64,000 bases of DNA from DAITQM01 sp039794245 (GCA_039794245.1 JBDIVS010000004.1:1-64000); one strand, 5' to 3'. Counted from the first letter of the stretch, positions 1-8,561 are shown. Notes: generated by a model from the sequence alone, not told the origin. Numbers and translations are program-made.

Positions 1-210
1 GTCATTCCGGAAACGCCCGCTCACCCCATCGTCATTCCGGACACGCCCGCCCACCCCATCGTCATTCCGGAAACGCCCGCTCACCCCATCGTCATTCCGG
101 ACACGCCCGCCCACCCCATCGTCATTCCGGAAACGCCCGCCCACCCCATCGTCATTCCGGAAACGCCCGCCCACCCCATCGTCATTCCGGAAACGGCGAA
201 GCCGTTATCC
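1..210. repeat. 30-bp tandem repeat array
   Basis: Six head-to-tail copies of a 30-bp unit start at 1, 31, 61, 91, 121 and 151, and a seventh begins at 181 and then diverges. Each unit opens with gtcattccgg and ends with caccccatc. Two variants occur, differing at the base after gtcattccgg (aaacg or acacg) and at one base near gctcacc or gcccacc. There is no spacer between copies, so this is a minisatellite-like array and not a CRISPR. The first copy touches the window edge, so the array may continue upstream. Confidence 0.9.
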
Positions 211-270
211 GGAATCCAGGTATGATTCCCGCGTTCACCTGCCGGCGTGCGGTATACGCACCGGCAGGCG
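184..270. repeat. two adjacent intergenic hairpins
   Basis: The first palindrome has arms at 184-197 and 201-215 around a 3-base loop. Its left arm contains the start of the tandem-repeat unit, so the array looks like an expansion of one arm. The second hairpin spans about 238-270, with arms rich in ctgccgg and ccggcag around a gtata loop. A relative of the second hairpin lies at about 7243-7276, so both probably belong to dispersed REP-like families. No coding function is apparent. Confidence 0.6.
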
Positions 271-369
271 GGAGTGACGAACAACCGGGGTAACTACTCA
301 CCCGGTTGGATATCGAGTTGACCAGAGAGCGCCATTTGGATAGCGACCAGAGGATTGTATCCCTTTGGT

Positions 370-690
370 TGTGGGAGCGACACAAGCGTCGCTCCCACAA
401 GGCCGCTGCATCTGACGGGCAGGCTCAGTCGGCGCGCAGCGCCTTGCGACGCCGCCAGCCGAACCAGCCGAGCAGCAGGCTCAGCAGGCCGAGGCCCCAG
501 GCATTCAGGCCGGGCACCGCGACCGGGATGAGGGGGATGGCTACGGCGCCGCTCAGGCTGACCGTATCCGGGCTGCTTGGGGCGTTACTCTGGATGTCGA
601 AGCTGCCGTTGAACACGCCGACCGTGCTACCCGGCGCAAAACTGACGGTGATCGTGCAGCTCGCCATCGGTGGTACGGTCACCGGCACAC
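370..690 (-). repeat. C-terminal sorting-signal cassette, copy A
   Basis: This segment is nearly identical to 3665-3985. It begins with a strong hairpin at 370-399, whose arms read tgtgggagc and gctcccaca. It then covers the stop codon and roughly the last 88 codons of the FG-GAP protein, including the hydrophobic C-terminal sorting signal. Similarity stops abruptly inside the last ASH-like domain. The hairpin sits just past the stop codon on the minus strand and could end transcription, though no T-run follows it. Confidence 0.8.
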
Positions 691-3463
691 CGGTGCAGGT
701 GCCGCCGGTGATGGCGAATGGCGTGGCCGGGGCGGTGATGCTGGTGATGGTGAGATCGCCGCTGCCGATGTTGGTAACTGTCACCGTGGCACTGGCGCTA
801 CCGCCGGCGGGCAGGGTGCCGAAGTTGATCGTGCTGGCGTCCAGACTCAAAATCGCTTGCACACCGTTCCCACTCAAGGGCACCGCGTCGGGACTGCTGG
901 CCGCGTTCGAGGGGATGTCGAGTTGTGCGCTACGCACGCCGGTCGCTGCGGGCGTCAGCGTAACATCGGCCGTGCAGGTGGCGGCCGGTGCCAGGGTCTG
1001 GCCGCTGCAAGTATCGGCGCCGAGTGCAAACTCGGCGGCATTGGCACCGCTCAGAGCAAGCGCGCCAAAGGTGAGATTGGCGCTGCCGGTGTTTTCCAGG
1101 GTGACCGTCTGCGCCGCGCTGGTCTGGCCCACCGACACATTGCCGAAGGCGAGGCTGGCCGGGTTGATGCCGATGCCGGGGGCGACGCCGCTGCCCTGCA
1201 AGGTGAACTGGCTATCGGCGGCCGGCGGGGCGTCCGAAGTCAGGGTGATGACCTGGCTGGCGGCACCAACGGCGCTGGGGCTGAAGCTGTAGTCGAGTGT
1301 GCAATTGCCGGCAGCGGCCACGCTGAACGGTGCCGTGCCGCAACTGCCGCCAGTCAAAGCAAATGGTGGCACGGCCGCGGTGATCGCGCTGACGTTCAAG
1401 GTCGCGCTACCCGGGTTGGCCACGGTCACGCTCTGCACCGCCGAGCTCGATCCGACCAGTACATTGCCGAACGCCAACGGGTCCGGGCTCAGGCTGATAT
1501 CCGGCTGCACACCGCTGCCGCTCAGAGGCACCGCATCGGGACTGCTGGCCGCGTTCGAGGGGATGTCGAGTTGTGCGCTACGCGCGCCGGTCGCTGCGGG
1601 CGTCAGCGTGACATCGGCCGTGCAGGTGGCGGTCGGGATCAAGGTCTGGCTGCTGCAAGTATCGGCGCCGAGCGCAAACTCGGCGGCATTGGCACCGCTC
1701 AGAGCAAGCGCGCCAAAGGTGAGATTGGCGCTGCCGGTGTTTTCCAAGGTGACCGTCTGCGCCGCGCTGGTCTGGCCCACCGGCACATTGCCGAAGGCGA
1801 GACTGGCCGGGCTGATGCCGAGGATCGGTGCACGGCCAAACACCACATAGCTGCTGCCGGAATCGGTGCCATTCGAGTCGGCGCCGAAAGCCCCGACGAT
1901 CAGGTCGCCGATGCCATCGCCATTGATATCTCCGGCGGCGCTGACCGAGCGGCCGGAGCGGTCAAACGCAGCCGCGCCATCGAGGCGGAAGCCATCGCTG
2001 CCGCTTAAGCTGGAAAGCGCCAGCGTCAGCCCAAACCCGGTGGTCTTGCCGAACACCACATAGCTGCTGCCGGAATAGCTGCCATTCGGGTCGGCGCTGT
2101 AAGCCCCGACGATCAGATCGCCGATGCCATCGCCATTGATATCCCCGGCGGCGCTGACCGAGCGGCCGGAGCGGTCATACGCCGCCGCGCCATCGAGGCG
2201 GAAGCCATCGCTGCCGCTTAAGCTGGAAAGCGCCAGCGTCGGCCCAAATCCGGTGGTCTTGCCGAACACCACATAGCTGCTGCCGGCAGCACTGTTGCCA
2301 TTCGGGTCGGCGCCGGCGGCCCCGACGATCAGATCGCCGATGCCATCGCCATTGATATCCCCGGCGGCGCTGACCGAGATGCCGGAGAAGTCATACGCCG
2401 CCGCGCCATCGAGGCGGAAGCCATCGCTGCCGTTCAAGCTGGAAAGCGCCAGCGTCGGTGCAAACCCGGTGGTCTTGCCGAACACCACATAGCTGCTGCC
2501 GGCAGCACTGTTGCCATTCGGGTCGGCGCCGGCGGCCCCGACGATCAGATCGCCGATGCCATCGCCATTGATATCTCCGGCGGCGCTGACCGAGCGGCCG
2601 GAGCGGTCACCCGCCGCCACGCCATCGAGGCGGAAGCCATCGCTGCCGCTTAAGCTGGAAAGCGCCAGCGTCGGCGCAAACCCGGTGGTCTTGCCAAACA
2701 CCACATAGCTGCTGCCGGAATCGGTGCCATTCGGGTCGGCGCGGTAAGCCCCGACGATCAGGTCACCGATGCCATCGCCATTGATATCTCCGGCGGCGCT
2801 GACCGAGAAGCCGGAGAAGTCACCCGCCGCCGCGCCATCGAGGCGGAAGCCATCGCTGCCGTTCAGCGCCGACAGCGCCAGCGTCGGTGCAAACCCGGTG
2901 GTCTTGCCGAACACCACATAGCTGCTGCCGGCAGCACTGTTGCCATTCGGGTCGGCGCCGGCGGCCCCGACGATCAGGTCGCCGATGCCATCGTCATTGA
3001 TATCCCCGGCGGCGCTGACCGAGAAGCCGGAGCCGTCACCCACCGCCGCGCCATCGAGGCGGAAGCCATCGCTGCCGCTTAAGCTGGAAAGCGCCAGCGT
3101 CGGCCCAAACCCGGTGGTCTTGCCGAACACCACATAGCTGCTGCCGGAATCGGTGCCATTCGGGTCGGCGCGGAACGCCCCGACGATCAGATCGCCGATG
3201 CCATCGCCATTGATATCCCCGGCGGCGCTGACCGAGAAGCCGGAGTAGTCAGCCGCCGCCGCGCCATCGAGGCGGAAGCCATCGCTGCCGTTCAGGCTGC
3301 CCAGTGCAATCACCGGCGGAAACGCCTGCGCCTTGGCGGCAGTGCTGATCGCGCCGCCGAGCAACAGCGCCGAGACCATCAAGGCCAACGGGCGCTGCGC
3401 CAGGACCCCTGGGGACGCCGCCACTCGGCTAGACGATGTGATCGACAACGGGGACTTTGACAT
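425..3463 (-). CDS. FG-GAP/ASH repeat surface protein with C-terminal sorting signal
   Basis: A 1012-residue exported protein. A signal peptide covers about residues 1-46, with AKA as the probable cleavage site. Seven FG-GAP (integrin alpha-like) repeats of about 70 residues follow at about 50-545; each has the GSDGFRLDG start and the DINGDGIGDLIVG calcium-loop motif, and seven units fit a complete beta-propeller. Four ASH/choice-of-anchor-D type domains fill about 550-975, with the first and third nearly identical. The C-terminus (VPGLNAWGLGLL, a hydrophobic stretch, then WRRRK) resembles IPTL/PEP-CTERM sorting signals, which are known to direct exported proteins to envelope processing. The start is supported by AGGAG just upstream of the ATG. 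The likely role is a surface or matrix protein with adhesive character. The ligand is unknown. Confidence 0.85.
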   Translation of the reverse strand: MSKSPLSITSSSRVAASPGVLAQRPLALMVSALLLGGAISTAAKAQAFPPVIALGSLNGSDGFRLDGAAAADYSGFSVSAAGDINGDGIGDLIVGAFRADPNGTDSGSSYVVFGKTTGFGPTLALSSLSGSDGFRLDGAAVGDGSGFSVSAAGDINDDGIGDLIVGAAGADPNGNSAAGSSYVVFGKTTGFAPTLALSALNGSDGFRLDGAAAGDFSGFSVSAAGDINGDGIGDLIVGAYRADPNGTDSGSSYVVFGKTTGFAPTLALSSLSGSDGFRLDGVAAGDRSGRSVSAAGDINGDGIGDLIVGAAGADPNGNSAAGSSYVVFGKTTGFAPTLALSSLNGSDGFRLDGAAAYDFSGISVSAAGDINGDGIGDLIVGAAGADPNGNSAAGSSYVVFGKTTGFGPTLALSSLSGSDGFRLDGAAAYDRSGRSVSAAGDINGDGIGDLIVGAYSADPNGSYSGSSYVVFGKTTGFGLTLALSSLSGSDGFRLDGAAAFDRSGRSVSAAGDINGDGIGDLIVGAFGADSNGTDSGSSYVVFGRAPILGISPASLAFGNVPVGQTSAAQTVTLENTGSANLTFGALALSGANAAEFALGADTCSSQTLIPTATCTADVTLTPAATGARSAQLDIPSNAASSPDAVPLSGSGVQPDISLSPDPLAFGNVLVGSSSAVQSVTVANPGSATLNVSAITAAVPPFALTGGSCGTAPFSVAAAGNCTLDYSFSPSAVGAASQVITLTSDAPPAADSQFTLQGSGVAPGIGINPASLAFGNVSVGQTSAAQTVTLENTGSANLTFGALALSGANAAEFALGADTCSGQTLAPAATCTADVTLTPAATGVRSAQLDIPSNAASSPDAVPLSGNGVQAILSLDASTINFGTLPAGGSASATVTVTNIGSGDLTITSITAPATPFAITGGTCTGVPVTVPPMASCTITVSFAPGSTVGVFNGSFDIQSNAPSSPDTVSLSGAVAIPLIPVAVPGLNAWGLGLLSLLLGWFGWRRRKALRAD
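1830..3310 (-). repeat. seven intragenic FG-GAP repeat units, 210-216 bp each
   Basis: The propeller-coding part of the gene above is made of seven units that are highly similar at DNA level. The conserved block gccatcgaggcggaagccat recurs about every 215 bases (near 1977, 2190, 2407, 2622, 2837, 3051 and 3267). Units differ mainly in a short variable loop and in a two-codon insertion that encodes the NGNSAAGSS variant. Such similarity points to recent expansion or ongoing gene conversion, and the array could change in copy number. Confidence 0.9.
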
Positions 3464-3664
3464 ATCAAGATCTCCTCACAAGGTAGCTGAAGTGTGGCCC
3501 CGATGCGGCGCAGCCACTCGCCGCTGCGACTCGGCTAACTCCGAGGATTCCGGCAAATCATGCAGTCAATCAAAAAGCGTGATCGCCAGCGCCAAGGCCG
3601 GTAGATTAACCGCCGAGGCAGCGCGTGGCAAGACGGTTTTATGTGGGCGCGACGGAATGGCTGT

Positions 3665-3985
3665 TGTGGGAGCAACGCGAGCGGCGCTCCCACAAGGCCG
3701 CTGCGTCTGACGGGCAGGCTCAGTCGGCGCGCAGCGCCTCGCGACGCCGCCAGCCGAACCAGCCGAGCAGCAGGCTCAGCAGGCCGAGGCCCCAAGCATT
3801 CAGGCCGGGCACCGCGACCGGGATGAGGGGGATGGCCACGGCGCCGCTCAGGCTGACCGTGTCCGGGCTGCTTGGGGCGTTACTCTGGATGTCGAAGCTG
3901 CCGTTGAACACGCCGCCGACGCCACCCGGCGCAAAACTGACGGTGATCGTGCAGCTCGCCATCGGCGGTACGGTCACCGGCACGC
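3665..3985 (-). repeat. C-terminal sorting-signal cassette, copy B
   Basis: This is the second copy of the segment at 370-690, including the hairpin (3665-3694), the stop context and the coding part for the last ASH half-domain plus sorting signal. It differs from copy A by scattered substitutions only. It lies directly upstream of the large surface-protein gene in the same orientation and is joined in frame to an unrelated sequence, so the cassette has been copied as a unit. Confidence 0.8.
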
Positions 3986-4511
3986 CGTTGTGCACCGTGC
4001 CCTTGGCACCGGGGCGGCCGAGCGCGCTCTCGTCCGGGGGCGTTTGCGAGAAGGGCTTGCTCGAGTTCGTGTTGTTCTTGACGGTGTGCTTTTCCATGAA
4101 CACGGCCATCAGTAGCCCGAGACCATCACCTGGCAGGGCAGGCCCTTGAGCAATTCGAGCAGCGCAATGTGGTCCTGCTCCGAATAGTCGAAGCGATAGC
4201 GGCGAGTCGAGCTGCGGGTGGACTTGCAGATAGGGCGGATCGCAGTAGATGAGCTCGCGGCCGCGGCACGGGTAGGCGGCAAGAAACGTGTGGGCGCAGC
4301 CGTGAATCAGCTCCACCGGATAGTCGCACGCAAAGCGTGCCAGTGCCCGCTCATTGAGATCGATGCCGATATTGCGCAGCGCCGGTGGCTTGCGCTTCAT
4401 GATCGCCCCACCACCGAGGTGCGTCTCGATGTAGGTCTCGTGCGGCGCCATCATCGCGATAATGGCCTGACACAGGCCGGAGGTCGCCTTGGATCCGAAG
4501 TATGCGCCCAT
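3720..4511 (-). pseudogene. broken D12-class DNA adenine methylase fused to a copied sorting-signal tail
   Basis: Translation from the ATG at 4511 begins MGAYFGSKATSG and carries the D12-class N6-adenine methyltransferase features FGSK (SAM region) and CDPPYL (DPPY catalytic motif, near residue 100). Shortly after DPPY the frame is lost. The matching continuation RSSTRRYRFDYSEQDH lies in another frame and reaches a stop at 4109, so a frameshift of one or two bases has occurred near 4205-4230. The open frame runs on through about 40 unrelated residues (MEKHTVKNN) into copy B of the surface-protein C-terminus and stops at 3720. The methylase half lacks its C-terminal part, so an active enzyme is unlikely. 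The chimeric frame itself may or may not be expressed. Confidence 0.75.
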
Positions 4512-4686
4512 AGCTGCTGCTGATCCGTTACGATGTCTTGGGCTAGCCGCCTGGGTGCAGCAACCTATGTTGTCAAGCGAATGTGGAAGAGAAATGTATG
4601 GCTGCAGGCTACTGGAAGGAGGCAAAATGCGCCTGAAACTTATCTATTGGGGGGGATGAGTAGTTACCAACCAGGAACGAGGAACG

Positions 4687-6585
4687 ATGTATTCGATCGG
4701 CTTTTTCGGACAGCGGTGTGCAACAGCCATTTTGCTGTCGTTGCTGGCCGCCTGTGCCGGGCAGCACCGGACGCCTTTGCCGTGGCCTGAGCCGGTGATC
4801 GGCCGGCACACCGACGGGGTGAGCGACGATTTGCTGAGCGCCGGGCTCGGCCTCGACGGTCTGCGTGCCGCACCACCGGCGGTGCGCGATCCGGCGGCAC
4901 CGGCGGTCGATGAACTGCGCCGGCTGGCGCTGTACCACGCCTGGCGCGGCCTGCACGATGTGAGCGCCGGCAGCGACCTGGAGACCGCGGCCCGCCCCGA
5001 TGGCAAGCCGCTGCTTGCCCCGATTGCCGGCACCGAGCTTTTGAGCACGGTGCGCCTAGGGGCGGAGCGCGCCCCGGCGGCGCTGCTGTTGCAGATTCCC
5101 GAGGCGTTCGATTGGCAGCGGCCCTGCCTGGTGGCGACCGCGAGTTCCGGCTCGCGCGGCGTTTACGGTGCCATTGTGGTGATCGCCCCGTGGGCGCTCG
5201 CCCGGGGCTGTGCCTTGGTGACCACCGACAAAGGCGCCGGCAACGGCGTTTACTTACCCGAGTTCGATCTCGGTCTCGAACTGCAAGGCCGCTTGACGGC
5301 GCCGAAAAGCGCGCTGTTCGCCCTCGACCGCCAAGCCCCCCAAACCGCCGCCTATCTTGCCGCGCACCCGCACCGCATCGCTTTCCGCCACGCCCACTCG
5401 CAGGAAAACCCCGAGGCCGATTGGGGCCGCTACGTCCTGGCGGCGATCGATTTTGCGCGGCGCGAGATCAATCTCAGGCGCCCTAATGGCGTTTGGCTTC
5501 TGACTCCGGAGCGGACGCAGATCATTGCCGCCGGTATCTCGAACGGCGGCGGCGCGGTGCTCGCCGCGGCGGAACAGGATACGGTGGGACTGATCGACGG
5601 CGTTGTCGCCGCCGAGCCGAACGCCTTCGTCGAAGGTGCCCGGCCGCTGGTCGATTATGCCGGGGCCTTCAATCTTTACGCCCCGTGCGCGGCACTGGCG
5701 CTGCCCGGCGATCATCCATTTGGAGTGCCGCTGGCCGGGCTCAGGCCACTACTGCTCGCCCGCTGCCGGGCCATGCACAACGACGGCCTGCTGGCCGGCG
5801 GCAACGAGGCGGAATGGGCCGCGGCAGCGCTTCAGGCGCTGCATGACGAAGGCCTGCCGGAAGAAGCCGATGCGCTGCTTCCTTTTGCCGTGGTCTTCGA
5901 ACTGTATTCGTCGATCGCCGTGACCTACACCTCGGCCGCCGGGCGTTTCGCCTACGCCGACCCGCCGTGTGGCATCGGCTTTGCCGCGCTCAACGGCGCC
6001 GGCCGGGCCGTGACCATCGCCAATCCCGTTGCCGCCGCCCTGTTCGCGACCAGCACCGGGATTGTGCCGACCGCCGGTATCGGCCTGGTTGAGACCGCTG
6101 AGACGGGGACCGACCAGCGCGCAATCCTCGTTCCGCCGGCCGCCGGCGAGGCGCCCGATTTCGCTTATCGCGGCGCCCTGTGCCTGCGCCGCTTGTGGGA
6201 CGGTAAAGAACCGCGCGCCGCCGAGGTGCGGGCCGGCGTCGCAGCGACGCAGCAAAGCGGCGATCTGCGCGGCCGCCCGGCCATCGTCGTCCACGGCGGG
6301 GCCGACACCGTCGTCCCGGTGGTCCACAGCTCGCGCCCGTACCTCGCCCGCAACCGGCTCATCGAGGGCGAGAACAGCCGTTTGCGCTATTTCGAGGTCG
6401 CCGGCGCGCAGCACTTCGACGCCCTGCTGGCGCTGCCCGCCTACCGCCAAAAATACCGGGCGCTGTATCCCTATTTCCTTGCCGCCCTCGACGCCCTCGA
6501 CCGGCACTTACAACACCAGGCGCCGCTGCCGGAAACGCTGCTCGATACCGGCCTTTACCGGGCCGCGCCGGCGGCCGGCGAATAG
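4687..6585 (+). CDS. D-(-)-3-hydroxybutyrate oligomer hydrolase, lipoprotein
   Basis: A 632-residue member of the 3-hydroxybutyrate oligomer hydrolase family, which splits short poly(3-hydroxybutyrate) oligomers into monomers. The N-terminus has a hydrophobic segment ending LLAAC, a lipobox with Cys23, so a membrane-anchored lipoprotein is predicted. The alpha/beta-hydrolase nucleophile is Ser285 in GISNGGG. A plausible catalytic Asp lies in the HGGADTVVPV segment and a His in AGAQHFD near the C-terminus. The length fits the family, which is usually near 650-700 residues. No PHB synthase or depolymerase lies nearby. The gene stands alone between accessory sequences, so its substrate is inferred from family only. 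Confidence 0.85.
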   Translation: MYSIGFFGQRCATAILLSLLAACAGQHRTPLPWPEPVIGRHTDGVSDDLLSAGLGLDGLRAAPPAVRDPAAPAVDELRRLALYHAWRGLHDVSAGSDLETAARPDGKPLLAPIAGTELLSTVRLGAERAPAALLLQIPEAFDWQRPCLVATASSGSRGVYGAIVVIAPWALARGCALVTTDKGAGNGVYLPEFDLGLELQGRLTAPKSALFALDRQAPQTAAYLAAHPHRIAFRHAHSQENPEADWGRYVLAAIDFARREINLRRPNGVWLLTPERTQIIAAGISNGGGAVLAAAEQDTVGLIDGVVAAEPNAFVEGARPLVDYAGAFNLYAPCAALALPGDHPFGVPLAGLRPLLLARCRAMHNDGLLAGGNEAEWAAAALQALHDEGLPEEADALLPFAVVFELYSSIAVTYTSAAGRFAYADPPCGIGFAALNGAGRAVTIANPVAAALFATSTGIVPTAGIGLVETAETGTDQRAILVPPAAGEAPDFAYRGALCLRRLWDGKEPRAAEVRAGVAATQQSGDLRGRPAIVVHGGADTVVPVVHSSRPYLARNRLIEGENSRLRYFEVAGAQHFDALLALPAYRQKYRALYPYFLAALDALDRHLQHQAPLPETLLDTGLYRAAPAAGE

Positions 6586-7019
6586 CCAAAACCGCTCAAC
6601 GATGACCATGCGGGAACGACGAACGTCTAAGGTAACCGGTGCCGCGAAGCGGCGTCCAGTTCACCGCCTTGTTCGATCATGTTTCTCACAGAGGCACTAA
6701 GACACGGAGGATTTTCTTTTGCAATATTCAATTTTACTCCGTGTTCTTTGGTGTGCCAGGCGAAGTCTGGTCCACCCAACGATCTGCGAGGTGATCGTCC
6801 ATGTCATTGGCCGTTCGACAAGGTAGCTGAAGGAGCGGCGGCTCGGGGTAACCCGGCTGTCGAAGCCTCTGGAAGCAAACCCGTGAGCTGTAATGCCAGT
6901 GAACTCGATTCGGCCTCGTTACACAAGTGCAGGTGGCCAGCCTTCCGGAGATGGTGAAGCCCAAGACCGGTGATGAAGCAACGGACACGAGCAATCATCG
7001 GGCCTGCCGGGGTGATTGG
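6586..7019. other. intergenic region with hairpin and unexplained GC-balanced segment
   Basis: No convincing gene is seen. An imperfect inverted repeat spans 6693-6757, with arms beginning ggcactaagacacggag and ending ctccgtgttctttggtgtgcc; it could terminate transcription of the hydrolase gene. The following stretch, about 6815-7019, has no long frame and lower GC than its surroundings. It contains the string acaaggtagctgaag, which also occurs at about 3479-3493. The segment could be a remnant of a structured RNA such as a group II intron domain, but no reverse transcriptase frame or intron ends are visible. Confidence 0.4.
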
Positions 7020-7193
7020 ACCCAACAGTTGCATAAATTTTGCTCGAATTTATATATTTCTTCATTAAATCAATAAGTTATGAGAATTTTAGTTAAAGCA
7101 TCGAATTCACCTGGGGTGACGCGTCCGGTTTCTCGCCCAAGCTGCACTCGCTCACTTGACCGAGAATTCCGGGAATTTATGCAACAGTTGGGT
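7020..7193 (+). repeat. MITE-like element, copy 1 (174 bp)
   Basis: Terminal inverted repeats read acccaacagttgcataaatt at the left and the complement at the right end (aatttatgcaacagttgggt). The interior is AT-rich on the left and GC-rich on the right and contains no gene. A copy of identical length in opposite orientation lies at 8290-8463, and longer or partial relatives are at 39052-39291 and 51433-51538. No clear target-site duplication is seen. Short length, inverted ends, lack of coding capacity and several copies fit a non-autonomous miniature element. No transposase occurs in the window. Confidence 0.85.
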
Positions 7194-7242
7194 CTACTGT
7201 CCTTCGTGGTGAAAAATATTTTTCCTGGATTTTCGCAGGCGC

Positions 7243-7276
7243 CTGTCTGCGTGCGTACACGCACAGGCAGGCGGGA
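7243..7276. repeat. REP-like hairpin
   Basis: A hairpin with arms gcctgtctgcgtgcg and cgcacaggcaggc around a taca loop lies just downstream of the SPOR gene on the minus strand. It resembles the second hairpin at 238-270. It may act in transcript termination of the SPOR gene or be a dispersed REP-like repeat. Confidence 0.5.
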
Positions 7277-7324
7277 ATGGGTGCGCCCGCGGTCATTCGC
7301 CACTGAGAAGCCTGAGGATTCAAC

Positions 7325-8008
7325 TCAATACTGCCGTAACTCGATCTTGAGTCCGGTGCGCTGTTCGAGCGCGGCGCGGTTGGCCTGGCGTTCTTCCTCG
7401 TCGCGATAGGCGAAGGCGGCCATGAAACGTCCGGGGCGGGTTTCGAGAGGGCGGATTTCGATGCCGGTCTGCTGCTCCAGTTTGGCGGCGAAACGGGCGG
7501 CCGAGGTGGCGTTGTTGAACGGCCCCCAGAACGGCTGCCATTGCGGTTCGTCCGCGGTGTCACCGGCGGCGGTGGTGTCCGGCACGGTGGATTCAGGGAG
7601 TTGGCCGGCTCCCGGCCGGTCTTCCGGCGCCGCTGCCGATGTCGCTGCCGGTGTCGCTGCCACAGTTTGCGCCTCGCCGGTGGGGATCGTCACCTGCGGT
7701 GCCGTGACGGGTGTTTCATCGAATGGTGTTTCAGCTTCGGGCTCGGGCTGGGCGAGCGGTGTATCAGCGCGGGTTTCGCCGGTTGTTGCGGGTGTTGCCG
7801 CTGGCGTTTGGACCCCGGTTGGCGCCGGTTGCGGCGGTGCGGCGGATTCTACTTTCGCCTGCGGCAGCCCGCTGGGAGCCGAGGTGGCCCCGGGCTCTGC
7901 TGCCGGGTGCTGGCGGCCGGGCTGGAACCAGCCGGCGGTGTGCAGCACGGCGTAAGCGGCCAGTGCGGCGATCAGCAAAAATCCGAGAATGAACCCGAGG
8001 CGGCGCAT
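7325..8008 (-). CDS. membrane-anchored SPOR-domain protein
   Basis: A 227-residue protein with one N-terminal membrane segment (about residues 5-27). A long low-complexity Pro/Ala/Thr/Glu linker follows (about 30-150). A C-terminal SPOR-like domain (about 152-227) carries the FWGPFNNATSAARFAAKLEQ and GRFMAAFAYRDEEERQ motifs. SPOR domains bind denuded glycan strands at the septum, and this layout matches DedD/FtsN-type division proteins. The gene is bracketed by two inverted MITE-like copies and is followed toward its 3' side by a REP-like hairpin. Neither FtsN nor DedD identity can be proven from this length and context. Confidence 0.75.
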   Translation of the reverse strand: MRRLGFILGFLLIAALAAYAVLHTAGWFQPGRQHPAAEPGATSAPSGLPQAKVESAAPPQPAPTGVQTPAATPATTGETRADTPLAQPEPEAETPFDETPVTAPQVTIPTGEAQTVAATPAATSAAAPEDRPGAGQLPESTVPDTTAAGDTADEPQWQPFWGPFNNATSAARFAAKLEQQTGIEIRPLETRPGRFMAAFAYRDEEERQANRAALEQRTGLKIELRQY

Positions 8009-8289
8009 GAGGCGGGGATCACCAGAGTGTTGCAGGAATCGGGTTCATATCATACATAAATACTGTCATGCACAGCGCGAGGGTGTCCCTGAAAAGGAAC
8101 TCGTCAAGAATCTCGATCAAGACAATCGCATGCCGGTCGGATTTATTTTTTTAACATCAACGTGGTATATTTGTTCTATGAGAGGACGAGTGGGAAAAGG
8201 CATGCGATGGACCGAGGATCGACATTGTCCGTTGCGCTATTTTTATTGCAGTAATCGAAATGGGGGTTATTGTTATGAAACGCGTGTTT
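8009..8289. other. AT-richer intergenic segment next to MITE-like copy 2
   Basis: The base composition is clearly lower in GC than neighbouring genes. No gene is convincing. A short frame starting ATG at 8275 (MKR) enters the repeat within a few codons, which could be the 5' remnant of a gene cut by the insertion. In another frame the repeat end supplies the residues YPTVA and a stop. Confidence 0.35.
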
Positions 8290-8463
8290 ACCCAACTGTT
8301 GCATAAATTCCCGGAATGCTCGGTCAAGTGAGCGAGTGCAGCTTGGGCGAGAAACCGGGCGCGTCACCCCAGGTGAATTCGATGCTTTGACTAATATTCT
8401 CATAACTTATTGATTTAATTAAGAAATCTATAAATTCAAGCAAAATTTATGCAACTGTTGGGT
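8290..8463 (-). repeat. MITE-like element, copy 2 (174 bp)
   Basis: This is the reverse-oriented partner of 7020-7193. It has the same 174-bp length, the same terminal inverted repeats (acccaactgttgcataaatt at the left end) and a closely matching interior. Together the two copies bracket a 1.1 kb stretch holding only the SPOR gene. Confidence 0.85.
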
Positions 8464-8561
8464 CAAGACAGCCGAGCACCAGGCATAGGTATCGTGATCT
8501 CATCGGGCTGTTATTCGCCCGGTCGTGGTTACGGATCTCGGGATAGTATAGAGATATTTAG

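Noticed and set aside
1..210. CRISPR array
   Set aside because: The 30-bp units are contiguous with no unique spacers, and no cas gene occurs in the window.
857..2008. 383-codon plus-strand frame within the FG-GAP gene
   Set aside because: It mirrors the repetitive DNA of the real gene and has no start signal or domain.
7070..7409. short coding frames within MITE-like copies
   Set aside because: The same peptide (MRILVKASNSPG) appears in two copies only because the DNA is repeated. It has no start signal and is unrelated to known proteins.
7020..8463. composite transposon carrying the SPOR gene
   Set aside because: No transposase is present and no clear target-site duplication flanks the ends, so only a MITE-like pair is claimed.
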